Shown here piece after piece: positions 47,091-54,572 of a stretch of DNA of 54,572 nucleotides. Location: NCBI GenBank assembly GCA_039177555.1, contig JBCDFV010000028.1:1-54572 (forward strand). The letters are read 5' to 3'. Numbering within the stretch: the stretch's first letter is position 1; each line of letters begins with the position of its first letter. The notes under the pieces are model-generated. The model had not been told where the DNA came from, made no database searches, and saw only the letters and a program-made list of their open reading frames with translations. Made by a program: the position numbers and the translations under genes. Origin of the DNA: JANQGH01 sp039177555 (GTDB taxonomy: Bacteria > Pseudomonadota > Alphaproteobacteria > DSM-16000 > Inquilinaceae).

Positions 47091-48399
47091 AACAGCGTTG
47101 GGTGGCGTGACGGCTTCGCCGAGCGTCGTCACCTTTGGCTGCCGGCTGAACAGCCAGGAAAGTGCGGTTATCCAGTCCCATCTGGTGCAGGCCGACGCGG
47201 GCGACACGGTGGTCATCAATAGCTGCGCGGTCACGGCCGAGGCGGAGCGGCGTGTGCGCACGGCGATAAGGCGGGCACGGCGCGAACGGCCGGATGCCGA
47301 GATCGTCGTAACCGGCTGTGCCGTCCAGATCACGCCGGAACGCTATCAGGCCATGCCGGAGGTCGATCGGATCGTCGGCAACCATGAGAAGCTGTTGCCG
47401 GAAACATGGCAGACGGTGAACGGGGAAAGCGCCGGCATCCTGGACATTCAGGACGTGCGGGAAACGGCCGGCCATATGGTCGCCGGCTTTGACGGCAGAA
47501 CGCGCGCCTTCCTGCAGGTCCAGAATGGCTGCGACCATCGCTGCACCTTTTGCATCATCCCGTTCGGTCGCGGGCCATCCCGGTCGGTGCCGATTGGGTC
47601 CATCGTTGATCAGGCGCGCCAGGCGGTCGCAACGGGCTATCACGAGATCGTCCTGACCGGCGTCGATGTCACATCCTATGGCAGCGACTTGCCGGGCCGG
47701 CCAACCCTGGGCCAAATGATCCGCCGGCTGCTGGCCTGCGTTCCCGAACTGCCACGCCTCAGGCTGTCGTCAATCGACCCGGTGGAAATCGATGATGCTC
47801 TCTGGCACCTGATCGAGCATGAGCCGCGGTTGATGCCGCACCTGCATCTCAGCCTTCAGGCCGGCGCCGATCTTGTCCTAAAACGCATGAAGCGCCGACA
47901 TTTGCGTGCCGACATCTTTGATCTTTGCGACCGGGCGCGCCGCTTACGGCCGGACATCGTGTTTGGCGCGGACCTGATCGCCGGCTTCCCAACTGAAACC
48001 GACGCGCACTTCGAAGCCACGCTTGATGTGGTTCAGACCTGCGATCTCAGCTATCTGCACGTCTTCCCTTATAGCCCACGCGAGGGCACGCCTGCGGCAC
48101 GGATGCCGCAGGTCTCTCCCAACGTGCGACGCGAGAGGGCCGCACGGCTGCGTGAGGCCGGCGCGAACAGTCTCGACAGGTTGCTAGACCGAGAGATCGG
48201 CAAGATGCGGCGGGTTTTGATCGAACAGGATGCGTCTGGCCGAACCGAGCACTTCGTGCCGGCTCGGATGGGCGCCAATCCGACAATCCGCCTGGATGCG
48301 GGCGCGATCGTCGATACCGAAATCATCGCCCGAGACGCAGACGGGTTGATCGGCCGGCCCTTCCGGGTCGTAAAACACTCCAACTGGAACGCTGCTTGA
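47074..48399 (+). CDS. mtaB: tRNA (t6A37) methylthiotransferase MtaB
   Basis: A 441-residue radical-SAM methylthiotransferase. The N-terminal cluster is bound by Cys23 (TFGCRLNSQES), Cys51 (INSCAVTAEAE) and Cys82 (VTGCAVQ). The radical-SAM cluster is bound by Cys153, Cys157 and Cys160 (NGCDHRCTFC). A TRAM domain follows at the C-terminus. It adds a methylthio group to t6A37 of tRNA, giving ms2t6A. The start is ATG 47074, inside dapF, or possibly GTG 47107 (MTASPSVV), whose predicted N-terminus fits the family as well. Co-translation with dapF is likely. Confidence 0.95.
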   Translation: MPRPAETALGGVTASPSVVTFGCRLNSQESAVIQSHLVQADAGDTVVINSCAVTAEAERRVRTAIRRARRERPDAEIVVTGCAVQITPERYQAMPEVDRIVGNHEKLLPETWQTVNGESAGILDIQDVRETAGHMVAGFDGRTRAFLQVQNGCDHRCTFCIIPFGRGPSRSVPIGSIVDQARQAVATGYHEIVLTGVDVTSYGSDLPGRPTLGQMIRRLLACVPELPRLRLSSIDPVEIDDALWHLIEHEPRLMPHLHLSLQAGADLVLKRMKRRHLRADIFDLCDRARRLRPDIVFGADLIAGFPTETDAHFEATLDVVQTCDLSYLHVFPYSPREGTPAARMPQVSPNVRRERAARLREAGANSLDRLLDREIGKMRRVLIEQDASGRTEHFVPARMGANPTIRLDAGAIVDTEIIARDADGLIGRPFRVVKHSNWNAA

Positions 48400-48472
48400 A
48401 GGCGTATTGGGGCCCGACGATATCCTCATCATGGCCTCGGCCACGCCGTAAAAGCGCCGCAACGGACACTGC

Positions 48473-49099
48473 ATGATCCGAACGATGATGAAACGACGCT
48501 CGCTACTCGCCGCCGCTCTTGTCTCCGCCTGCATCGGATGGACATCGTCTGCGGGTGCGCAGGGTGCGCTTAGTCTGGACGATCAGCTTTTGGTCACACG
48601 CGTCCAAAGCTACCTGGACAGTCTGACGACGCTGCAGGCGCGGTTCTCACAGGTGGCACCTGACGGATCGGTCGCCCAGGGCGACTTCTATCTTCAGCGG
48701 CCGGGCTTCATGCGTCTTGAATACGACACCGAACCCTATCTCTATGTCGCGAACGGACGTTTTCTGTATTTCTACGACGAGTTGATGGACAGCAGGTCCA
48801 ACACCGAAATCGGTTCGACGTTGGCCGACTTCATCCTGCGCGAGGACGTGCGTTTATCGGGCAACGTGACGGTCATGGATGTGCGCGAGGATCCTCAGGC
48901 CATCCAGGTCGATCTGATCCAGACCGAAGACCCGACCGCTGGGCAGATCACCTTGATATTCGATCGCGACCCGCTCGTGCTGTCCAGTTGGGTCGTGATC
49001 GACGCCCAGAACCAAACCACGCAGGTCATCCTGGACGCAATTCAGCGGGACATCGACATACCCCGCAGTCTGTTCCGCGCGCCCACCGCGGGCAATTAG
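48473..49099 (+). CDS. lolA: Outer-membrane lipoprotein carrier LolA-like protein
   Basis: A 208-residue periplasmic protein. It has a basic, Sec-type signal (MMKRRSLLAAALVSACIGWTSSAGAQ) with cleavage near residue 29. The mature domain follows the LolA beta-barrel pattern: VQSYLDSLTTLQARFSQVAPDG, GDFYLQRPGFMRLEY, EPYLYVANGRFLYFYDELMDS and LSSWVVIDAQNQTTQVIL. LolA carries lipoproteins from the LolCDE exporter to the outer membrane. It stands alone, 73 bases after mtaB; family relatives with other roles exist, so the symbol is likely but not certain. Confidence 0.88.
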   Translation: MIRTMMKRRSLLAAALVSACIGWTSSAGAQGALSLDDQLLVTRVQSYLDSLTTLQARFSQVAPDGSVAQGDFYLQRPGFMRLEYDTEPYLYVANGRFLYFYDELMDSRSNTEIGSTLADFILREDVRLSGNVTVMDVREDPQAIQVDLIQTEDPTAGQITLIFDRDPLVLSSWVVIDAQNQTTQVILDAIQRDIDIPRSLFRAPTAGN

Positions 49100-49127
49100 C
49101 CACCCGGTCGCCGCAGCCCCGTCGCCG

Positions 49128-49937
49128 TCAGTCCGGTTCGCGAAACGGCGCGACGAACAGGTTTGGCAAACTCTCGTCGTGACGGCGCTCGACGCCGATC
49201 GGCATGTCGGGCGTCCGTTGCGTTCGACTGCGTGAGGCAAACATGCGGTCCCAGAACGAGAACAGGGTACCGTAATTGCTGTCCGTATCGCGCCTTATGG
49301 CGTGGTGATGCACCCAATGGATCGACGGGGTGATGATGACCATCGACAGCGGCCGCTCGAACCAGCGCGGCAGCGCAACGTTGGAATGGTGGAAGATGGC
49401 GGCCGCCAACAGCAGGGTCTCGAACAGCAGCGCCGCCGCCAGCGGTATGTCCAGCAAGATGATGAACAGGGCCCGCACCAACGCGCTCAAAACGACTTCG
49501 CCGAAGTGAAACCGCACGGCGCTGGTCGAGTCCAGAAACTCGTCCAGATGATGGACGTGATGGAACCGCCACAAGAACGGAATCTCGTGATTGGCCCGGT
49601 GCCACCAATAGATGAAAAGGTCCAGCAGCACGAGGTCGATCAGCAAGGTGTACCAGTCCGACCACCAATCGGGCCACGCCAGGGCGTCGCGCCAGCCGAG
49701 CGAATTCGTCGCCGCCAGATAGGTCACCGGCACGACGATGAGCGGCGACAGGCCGACATTGGCCAGCCAAAGACCGGCATTCCGCCCCAGCCTGCGCCAG
49801 CCGAGCGGTCCTTCGTCGCGGCGCGGGCGGGCGCGGGGCCGCAGCCGTTCCACAACGAAAACAAAAATGAGCCACAGCCCCACGACCCAGAGTTTCAACG
49901 CCAGCAGGGCTTGAACTGCGTCTTCCATGGCACGCAT
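49128..49937 (-). CDS. Sterol desaturase/fatty acid hydroxylase family membrane protein
   Basis: A 269-residue integral membrane di-iron protein. Histidine clusters WWHRANHEIPFLWRFHHVHH, FHHSNVALP and IHWVHHHAIRRD supply the eight or so iron ligands expected of the FA_hydroxylase family. Four to five membrane helices surround them (LLALKLWVVGLWLIFVFVV near the start). It would hydroxylate or desaturate a lipid or carotenoid-like substrate. The start is set at 49937; upstream codons would overlap the divergent gene. It is convergent with lolA. Confidence 0.9.
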   Translation of the reverse strand: MRAMEDAVQALLALKLWVVGLWLIFVFVVERLRPRARPRRDEGPLGWRRLGRNAGLWLANVGLSPLIVVPVTYLAATNSLGWRDALAWPDWWSDWYTLLIDLVLLDLFIYWWHRANHEIPFLWRFHHVHHLDEFLDSTSAVRFHFGEVVLSALVRALFIILLDIPLAAALLFETLLLAAAIFHHSNVALPRWFERPLSMVIITPSIHWVHHHAIRRDTDSNYGTLFSFWDRMFASRSRTQRTPDMPIGVERRHDESLPNLFVAPFREPD

Positions 49938-50013
49938 ATATGTTGCAGTAGCCGCTGAGGCCAAAGTGACAACAGCGTGACCCATGGTCGCGCGCATTCT
50001 TCAAGAAGGGAAG

Positions 50014-50787
50014 ATGGCCCCTATGCGACCCCTTGTCGGAATACCCTGCTGCGTCAGGCAGGTGGGCCTGCACCCGTTTCACATCGTCGGGGACAAGTAT
50101 ATCCGGGCCGTCACCGACGGCGCGGGCGCGCTTGCGGTCGGCTTACCAGCGCTGGGCGACGCCTATGACTGGCGCGAATGGCTGCCCCGGCTGCATGGCG
50201 TCCTGATCACAGGCAGTACGTCGAACGTGCATCCTGCCCTTTATGGCGACACGTACGACGCCCACGACGCAAACCACGACCCGGCCAGGGACGCGACCAC
50301 CCTGCCCCTGATCCGTGCCGCGCTGAGCGAAGGTGTGCCGCTTCTGGCGATCTGCCGCGGCATTCAAGAGCTGAACGTCGCCTTTGGCGGCACGTTGCAC
50401 CAGGATTTGAAATCGGTCGATGGCCGCTTCGACCATCACCCCGACCCGGACCTTGATGCCGAGGGCCAGTATGGTCCGGCCCACCCGGTGCGCCTTTCGG
50501 CGGACGGTGAGCTAAATCGGCTGTTCGGCAAGTCCGAGATCATCGTCAACTCGATCCATTATCAGGGCATCGGCAAGCTAGGCGACGGGCTATCGGTCGA
50601 GGCGGTGGCGGAGGATGGCCAGGTCGAGGCGGTGCGGGTCGACGGTGCCAAGGCGTTTGCGATCGGCGTGCAATGGCATCCGGAGTGGCGCTACTGGGAA
50701 AACACGGAGTCCACGGCCCTGTTTCGGGCCTTCGGCGAAGCGGTTGCCGCCCATGCCGGCAAGTCTGCGCGCTTGGCCGCCGAGTAA
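50014..50787 (+). CDS. Gamma-glutamyl-gamma-aminobutyrate hydrolase family protein (PuuD-like, class I glutamine amidotransferase fold)
   Basis: A 257-residue peptidase C26-type hydrolase. The triad is Cys114 (LLAICRGIQELNV), His222 and Glu224 (VQWHPEW). Other family marks are VGIPCC at the start and ITGSTSNVHPALYG. PuuD releases GABA from gamma-glutamyl-GABA in putrescine degradation; relatives hydrolyse other gamma-glutamyl compounds. No other putrescine genes are nearby, so the substrate is open. AAGGGAAG lies just before the ATG at 50014; two other in-frame starts (49984, 50023) are possible. It converges with the MarR gene. Confidence 0.9.
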   Translation: MAPMRPLVGIPCCVRQVGLHPFHIVGDKYIRAVTDGAGALAVGLPALGDAYDWREWLPRLHGVLITGSTSNVHPALYGDTYDAHDANHDPARDATTLPLIRAALSEGVPLLAICRGIQELNVAFGGTLHQDLKSVDGRFDHHPDPDLDAEGQYGPAHPVRLSADGELNRLFGKSEIIVNSIHYQGIGKLGDGLSVEAVAEDGQVEAVRVDGAKAFAIGVQWHPEWRYWENTESTALFRAFGEAVAAHAGKSARLAAE

Positions 50788-50793
50788 CAGGCG

Positions 50794-51288
50794 CTAGGCG
50801 CCCTCACCGTTCGACAGTTTTGCCAGCAGCTTGATCAGATCCGCCCGCTCCTGATCGCTGAGCGCCCCGGCCATCGCGCGCTCATGGGCCAGGACGGCCG
50901 GCAGAATGTCGCGCAGCAAGGTCGAGCCTGTATCGCTCAGCTTAAGCGCGTAGGAGCGGCGATCTGCCGGGGACGGTGCCCGGACGACCAGGTCACGCCG
51001 CTCCAACCGATCGATCACAGCCACCATAGTCGACCGATCGATGCCAAGCGCGTCGCCGAGTTCCGACTGGCTAAGGCCGTCATTGCTGTCGATCAGGATG
51101 AGAACGCCAAGCTGCCCCGGCGTGATGTCGAAATCCGCCGTCGCGGCGCGGAAATTCTGAAAAACGGCGATCTGCGCGCGGCGCAGGTTGTAGCCGACAA
51201 GGTCGGGCAGCACGCCGTGATCGATACGCCGGCTGCGCCTGCGGCGGCGATCGACGGAACCGGCGGCCCTTGGGACGTTCGCTACCAC
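50794..51288 (-). CDS. MarR family transcriptional regulator
   Basis: A 164-residue regulator: the dimer helix VLPDLVGYNLRRAQIAVFQNF, winged helix DGLSQSELGDALGIDRSTMVAVIDRLERRDLV, and wing PSPADRRSYALKLSDTG match MarR proteins of the catabolic (aromatic or phenolic-acid) type. The start is uncertain. GTG 51288, which overlaps the TRAP permease stop, keeps a natural basic N-terminal segment; GTG 51213 gives a shorter protein. Its position as last gene of the second TRAP operon, and the MarR-like palindrome at that operon's promoter, point to local control of uptake. Confidence 0.88.
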   Translation of the reverse strand: MVANVPRAAGSVDRRRRRSRRIDHGVLPDLVGYNLRRAQIAVFQNFRAATADFDITPGQLGVLILIDSNDGLSQSELGDALGIDRSTMVAVIDRLERRDLVVRAPSPADRRSYALKLSDTGSTLLRDILPAVLAHERAMAGALSDQERADLIKLLAKLSNGEGA

Positions 51289-52601
51289 AGCAAGTTCACC
51301 AGCCCCAACGTGATGATCGGGAACGCGATCAGGATAATCACCCGCACGGCGTCGGACAGCAAGAAGGGCAACACGCCCCGGAAACTGTCTAGCATCGGCA
51401 CGTCGCGGGCGAGCGAATTGATGATGAACACATTCATGCCGACAGGCGGCGTGATCAACCCCACCTCGACCACGATCAGGGCCAGGATCCCGAACCATAT
51501 CGCCGTTTCTTCCGGCGTCATGCCGAAGTCCAGCGCCATGACGATGGGGAAGAAGATCGGGATGGTCAGCAGGATCATGCTGAGACTGTCCATGACGCAG
51601 CCGAGTAGCAGATAGATCAGCAGCATAACGGCCAGCACCGCCATCGGCGCCAGGCCGCTGTCGCCGATGAACAGCGCCGCGGACTGGGGCAACTGGGTCA
51701 AGGCCAGCATGCCGTTGAACAGTTTAGCGCCGAGAATGATCAGAAAGATCATCGCGCTGGCCTCGGCAGTGCCCTTCAGGCTGTCGACGAAGCCTTGCCA
51801 GCGCATGCCGCCGTGGAAGATCGCCAGCAACAGGGTCGAAAAGGCCCCGACGGCCGCCCCTTCCGTCGGCGTAAACCATCCGGCGTAAATGCCGCCGATC
51901 ACGAGCAGGAAGATCGCCACCACGGGCCAGGTTTCGGCGACGGCCTTGCGCCTGGCGACTGCGTCTGCGCGCTCACCCGTCGGGCCGGCATCCGGCCTGA
52001 AACGGACATAAACAGCAATCGCCAGCACATAGCCCAGCGCGGCCAGGAAGCCCGGCACCAGGGCGGCGACGAACATCTTGGCGATGTTCTGTTCGGTCAG
52101 AATGGCGTAGATGACCAGGACGACCGATGGCGGGATCAGGATACCGAGTGTACCGCCGGCGGCCAGCGAGCCGGTCGACAAGGCGCCGGAATAGCCGAAC
52201 CGCCGCATCTCCGGCAAGGCCACCTGGGCCATCGTTGCGGCCGTGGCCAGGGACGAGCCGCAGATGGCGCCGAACCCGGCGCAGGCCCCGACGGACGCCA
52301 TCGCCACGCCGCCCCGCCGATGGCCGAGAAAGACGTTGGCCGCGTTGAACAGCGCCTTGCTCATCCCCGCCCGTGTCGCGAACTGGCCCATCAGCAGGAA
52401 CAGGGGCACGACGGACAGGCCGTAGTCCGCAAAGGCGCTGAACGACGTGTTCTTAACGTAAGCCAATGTCGGCGAAACCCCGCGCATGACCAGATAGGCG
52501 CCCAGGCCGACCGTGATCATCGATACGCCGATGGGGATGCGCAGGGCCAGCAACGCCAACAGGGCGACAAAGGCGAACGCACCGAGTTCGGGTCCGATCA
52601 C
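51282..52601 (-). CDS. TRAP transporter large permease (DctM family), second TRAP locus
   Basis: A 439-residue membrane protein of the DctM type: IGPELGAFAFVALLALLALRIPIGVSM at the start, SVVPLFLLMGQFATRAGMSKALFNAAN, GSSLATAATMAQ, GGTLGILIPPS, GWFTPTEGAAVGAFS and GLITPPVGMNVFIIN. It is a paralogue of the DctM gene at 17291-18607, similar throughout. The start is GTG, forming a GTGA overlap with the small permease. Its last codons overlap the probable start of the marR gene, so the four genes dctP-dctQ-dctM-marR are closely linked. Confidence 0.95.
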   Translation of the reverse strand: MIGPELGAFAFVALLALLALRIPIGVSMITVGLGAYLVMRGVSPTLAYVKNTSFSAFADYGLSVVPLFLLMGQFATRAGMSKALFNAANVFLGHRRGGVAMASVGACAGFGAICGSSLATAATMAQVALPEMRRFGYSGALSTGSLAAGGTLGILIPPSVVLVIYAILTEQNIAKMFVAALVPGFLAALGYVLAIAVYVRFRPDAGPTGERADAVARRKAVAETWPVVAIFLLVIGGIYAGWFTPTEGAAVGAFSTLLLAIFHGGMRWQGFVDSLKGTAEASAMIFLIILGAKLFNGMLALTQLPQSAALFIGDSGLAPMAVLAVMLLIYLLLGCVMDSLSMILLTIPIFFPIVMALDFGMTPEETAIWFGILALIVVEVGLITPPVGMNVFIINSLARDVPMLDSFRGVLPFLLSDAVRVIILIAFPIITLGLVNLLW

Positions 52602-53155
52602 CGGACCGGCTCTCCGCTGCCCCGTGCCTCAGCAATTGACCTCAGGACCGTGTAGGCGCACACCAGCGCCAAGAGAACCGTGGCGACGACCGCGCAGAGA
52701 TATCCCCACTTCGTCGGCAGGCCAAGGATCCATGTGGTCTCACCGTAGGGACCTAGGCGATCGAGATAACCGTTGAAGAGTTGCCAGGCCAGCAGCGCGG
52801 CGATGATCGTGTAAAGCAGGTTGCCGGCCACTGCGAACCAAGCCCGGGTCCTGGCGCTTGCTTTGGCGACAAAGAAGTCGACCGCAACGTTGCCCCGGAC
52901 AATCTGGCAATAGGGCAAGAAGCTGAACAGCGCTATGGCAACGCCAAGCTCGACCAACTCAAAGTCACCGGGAACCGGCCCCAGCCAGCCGAACAGCGGG
53001 ACACCGGCCAGGTTGCGGCCGATGATGCTGACGACGACCATGACCATGATCGCCGCCAGCAAAAGCCCGCCAAGAACCGCCAAGGCGGCCGACGCGCGAT
53101 AAAGCGCCCTGCCGATGGGATCGACCGAGACCGCGCCCGGCGGCTGGCAGGCCAT
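52598..53155 (-). CDS. TRAP transporter small permease (DctQ family), second TRAP locus
   Basis: A 185-residue four-helix protein: helices near 20-45 (ASAALAVLGGLLLAAIMVMVVVSIIG), 60-80, 105-125 and 150-175. The DctQ motif FLPYCQIVRGNVAVDFFVAKASARTR lies between helices two and three. It begins six bases after the binding-protein stop and overlaps the large permease by four bases. It is only weakly similar to the DctQ of the first TRAP locus, as is normal for this fast-changing subunit. Confidence 0.93.
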   Translation of the reverse strand: MACQPPGAVSVDPIGRALYRASAALAVLGGLLLAAIMVMVVVSIIGRNLAGVPLFGWLGPVPGDFELVELGVAIALFSFLPYCQIVRGNVAVDFFVAKASARTRAWFAVAGNLLYTIIAALLAWQLFNGYLDRLGPYGETTWILGLPTKWGYLCAVVATVLLALVCAYTVLRSIAEARGSGEPVR

Positions 53156-53161
53156 GCGGAC

Positions 53162-54217
53162 CTATTGGCTGTACTGGTCGACCAGTTCTCGTGCCCGGGC
53201 CAGCAGGGTGGCGCCGTCATGGCCGGCCTCGTCCGTATTGGCCACCCACGCATCGATGACGCCCTGGGTGCGGTCCGACATCTCGGCCACGACCTCATCG
53301 GACAAGACAACGAACTGGTTGCCGGCATCCACGGCGGCCTGGCGGCCGGGGGCCTCGGCCTCGTCCCAGACCTGGCCGATCATCTGGGCCAGCGCCATGC
53401 CAGAGTTGTTGTCGATCACCGCCCGCAGATCGTCAGGCAGACCCTCGTACACGTCCTTGTTCATGGCGAACAGAAAGACCGAGGTATAAAAGCCGCGGTC
53501 GGCATCGATTTCGCTGTGGCAACAGACCAGTTCCTGGACGCGCAAGGGACGCGCCACCTCCCACGGAATGACCGTTCCGTCGACCACACCGCGCGACAGG
53601 GCCTCGGGCACTTGCGGCACCGGCATGCCGACCGGTACGGCGTCCAGCGCCTCCAGCGCATCATTGATCACGCGCGTGGGCGCGCGAACGGACGTGCCCT
53701 CCAAATCATCGAGACTGTCGAACGGTTCGTCGCGCATGTGGAAGGTGCCGGGGGCGTGGGTGTGCAGGGTCAGAACATGCACGTCGGCAAATTCGTCGGC
53801 CAGGTTCTCCTCGTAGAACGCCTGCGCCGCCTGGCTTGTCGCCTCCGCCGTGCCGGCGACAAACGGCAGCTCAAACACCTCGGTCAACGGGAAACGTCCG
53901 GGCGTGTAGCCCGGCAAGGTCCAGACCACGTCCACGACGCCATCGCGCACCTGATCGTAAAGCGAGGGCGGTGCGCCGCCGAGCTGCATGGCCGGGTAGA
54001 TCTCGACCGCGATCCTGCCGTCGGATTCGTCCATCACCCTGTTCGCCCAAGGTTCGATGAACTGCGAGTGGGCAACCGAGGGCGGCGGCAGGAAGTGATG
54101 CACGCGCAAGGTCACGTCTTGCGCCTGTGCGGCCGGTCCCATACCGGCAAGCATCGCGGCGACGGACGCCCCACCCAACACACCAAAAACGGACGCACGC
54201 AAAGTCATGATTGTCAT
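53162..54217 (-). CDS. TRAP transporter periplasmic binding protein (DctP family), second TRAP locus
   Basis: A 351-residue binding protein. The Sec signal (about 32 residues, ending AAQA-QDV) precedes the DctP fold: LRVHHFLPPPSVAHSQFIEPWANRV, RIAVEIYPAMQLGGAPPSLYDQVRDGVVDVVW, LDDLEGTSVRAPTRVINDALEALDAVPVGMPVP with the substrate Arg in VRAPTRV, and GVVDGTVIPWEVARPLRV. GGAGG lies ten bases before ATG 54217. It leads the operon dctP-dctQ-dctM-marR. It is a paralogue of the binding protein at 19152-20162, but the ligand is unknown. Confidence 0.94.
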   Translation of the reverse strand: MTIMTLRASVFGVLGGASVAAMLAGMGPAAQAQDVTLRVHHFLPPPSVAHSQFIEPWANRVMDESDGRIAVEIYPAMQLGGAPPSLYDQVRDGVVDVVWTLPGYTPGRFPLTEVFELPFVAGTAEATSQAAQAFYEENLADEFADVHVLTLHTHAPGTFHMRDEPFDSLDDLEGTSVRAPTRVINDALEALDAVPVGMPVPQVPEALSRGVVDGTVIPWEVARPLRVQELVCCHSEIDADRGFYTSVFLFAMNKDVYEGLPDDLRAVIDNNSGMALAQMIGQVWDEAEAPGRQAAVDAGNQFVVLSDEVVAEMSDRTQGVIDAWVANTDEAGHDGATLLARARELVDQYSQ

Positions 54218-54354
54218 GTGACGGTGTCCTCCCCTATCTGGCCAACTTGCGGCGGGCTTATCATTTCCGAAGAGCCTATCGCCTTCCGCGGGACATCTCT
54301 AGGCCGGTCCCAAGCCCGCGACTCTGCCCTTGATCCAACTCCCCTTTCAACGAT

Positions 54355-54375
54355 ATTGTTTGACATACGAACAAT
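54355..54375. promoter_or_regulatory. Inverted repeat, candidate MarR operator
   Basis: ATTGTTTG-ACATA-CGAACAAT has 8-bp arms matching at seven positions. It lies 138 bases upstream of the dctP start. MarR-family proteins commonly bind AT-rich repeats of TTGT/ACAA type and this size. The only MarR gene in the window ends this same operon, which supports an autoregulatory role. Confidence 0.55.
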
Positions 54376-54458
54376 TTGTCGGACCGGCGTGACCAGCCAA
54401 CGGACCGGCCGGTGCTACGAGGATTCATGACCTTTTCCGTGACGATCCGACAGTCGGG

Positions 54459-54476
54459 TATGTTTTCACTAACATA
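54459..54476. repeat. Inverted repeat TATGTT...AACATA near right edge
   Basis: TATGTT-TTCACT-AACATA has perfect 6-bp arms and a 6-base spacer. It lies about 100 bases from the MarR-like palindrome and could serve a rightward gene beyond the window or be a second regulatory site of the TRAP operon. The function is unknown. Confidence 0.35.
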
Positions 54477-54572
54477 AGCAACATCGACACCGGATGAGGA
54501 GCGCGCGCCATTAGCCCCTCTCTGGAACCACCAGCGCCGAAAGAGGACGACGAAGGAATGACATCATCGAAA

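Larger units (their letters stand above)
54218..54572. other. Promoter region upstream of the second TRAP operon; right edge of window
   Basis: These 355 bases hold no complete gene. They contain two inverted repeats (54355-54375 and 54459-54476, listed separately). A rightward gene may begin near the edge: an ATG at 54559 (reading MTSSK) follows AGAGG and AAGGA, but only five codons are visible, so it is not called. Confidence 0.5.

Noticed and set aside
52781..54430. A 549-codon + strand frame opposite the second TRAP dctQ and dctP genes
   Set aside because: Both leftward genes are certain from motifs and signal peptide. The antisense frame has no family resemblance.
1..54572. tRNA, rRNA, CRISPR arrays, insertion sequences, prophage or integrase genes
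   Set aside because: I read both strands for cloverleaf-like segments, regularly spaced repeats, transposases and integrases and found none. A tool such as tRNAscan or a CRISPR finder would be needed to exclude weak cases.

Overview
The window is about 54.6 kb of GC-rich DNA, densely packed with genes. It looks like the chromosome of a free-living alphaproteobacterium, probably Rhodospirillales-like and marine or soil in habit. This rests on the rpmH-rnpA-yidD-yidC-engB-argB block, an FnrL/FixK-type regulator with a CX2CX7C iron-sulfur motif, two complete TRAP transporters, a DUF6356 protein, class II xylose isomerase and many ABC solute-uptake genes. No rRNA, tRNA, CRISPR array, insertion sequence or phage gene was recognised.

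Layout. (1) 1-7.1 kb: a rightward catabolic operon. A truncated GMC oxidoreductase is followed by two SDR dehydrogenases and two tandem metal-dependent amidohydrolases, the last four genes joined by 4-base overlaps, then a peptide-type ABC binding protein. A convergent FCD-type GntR regulator follows. The same ATAC-N-GTAT palindrome lies before the first SDR and before gntR. (2) 7.3-12.7 kb, leftward: a P-loop protein related to DUF1611/DgcN, a fused ABC exporter, an aspartyl/asparaginyl beta-hydroxylase and an alpha/beta hydrolase in tight array, followed by a glycosyltransferase-like gene. I do not recognise this set as a described pathway, and it is the strongest candidate for a new system here. 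(3) 12.9-14.9 kb: arsR, two SRPBCC paralogues and a DUF899 gene, with GTAAG/CTTAC repeats at the promoter. (4) 15-20.2 kb: a class III nucleotide cyclase, a creatinase/ectoine-hydrolase-like M24 protein and a leftward TRAP operon. (5) 20.3-26.5 kb: a sugar ABC importer under a perfect 16-bp LacI-type palindrome, then an SMP-30 lactonase and an SDR flanked by two EthD-family paralogues. (6) 26.6-31.1 kb: an oligopeptide ABC importer lacking its ATPases, plus an N-terminal-nucleophile P1 peptidase. (7) 31.1-37 kb: an Fnr regulator with a perfect Fnr box, a small unknown protein, a Tam-like methyltransferase, an orphan histidine kinase, a flavin disulfide oxidoreductase and a TVP38/TMEM64 membrane protein. 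(8) 37.1-41.9 kb: the housekeeping block, with a YidC that has an unusually long basic tail. (9) 42-48.4 kb: xylB-xylA, an Lrp/AsnC regulator, two small envelope proteins, dapF and mtaB. (10) 48.4-54.6 kb: a LolA-like protein, a fatty-acid-hydroxylase-family membrane protein, a class I glutamine-amidotransferase-like hydrolase, and a second TRAP operon ending in a marR gene, with a MarR-like palindrome at its promoter.

Most of the window serves uptake and oxidation of small organic compounds. Periplasmic binding proteins (three ABC, two TRAP) feed dehydrogenases, lactonases, amidohydrolases and peptidases. Local regulators (GntR, ArsR, Fnr, AsnC, MarR) sit beside palindromes that are plausible operators. 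All functions are inferred from reading translations and motifs; no database search was run.
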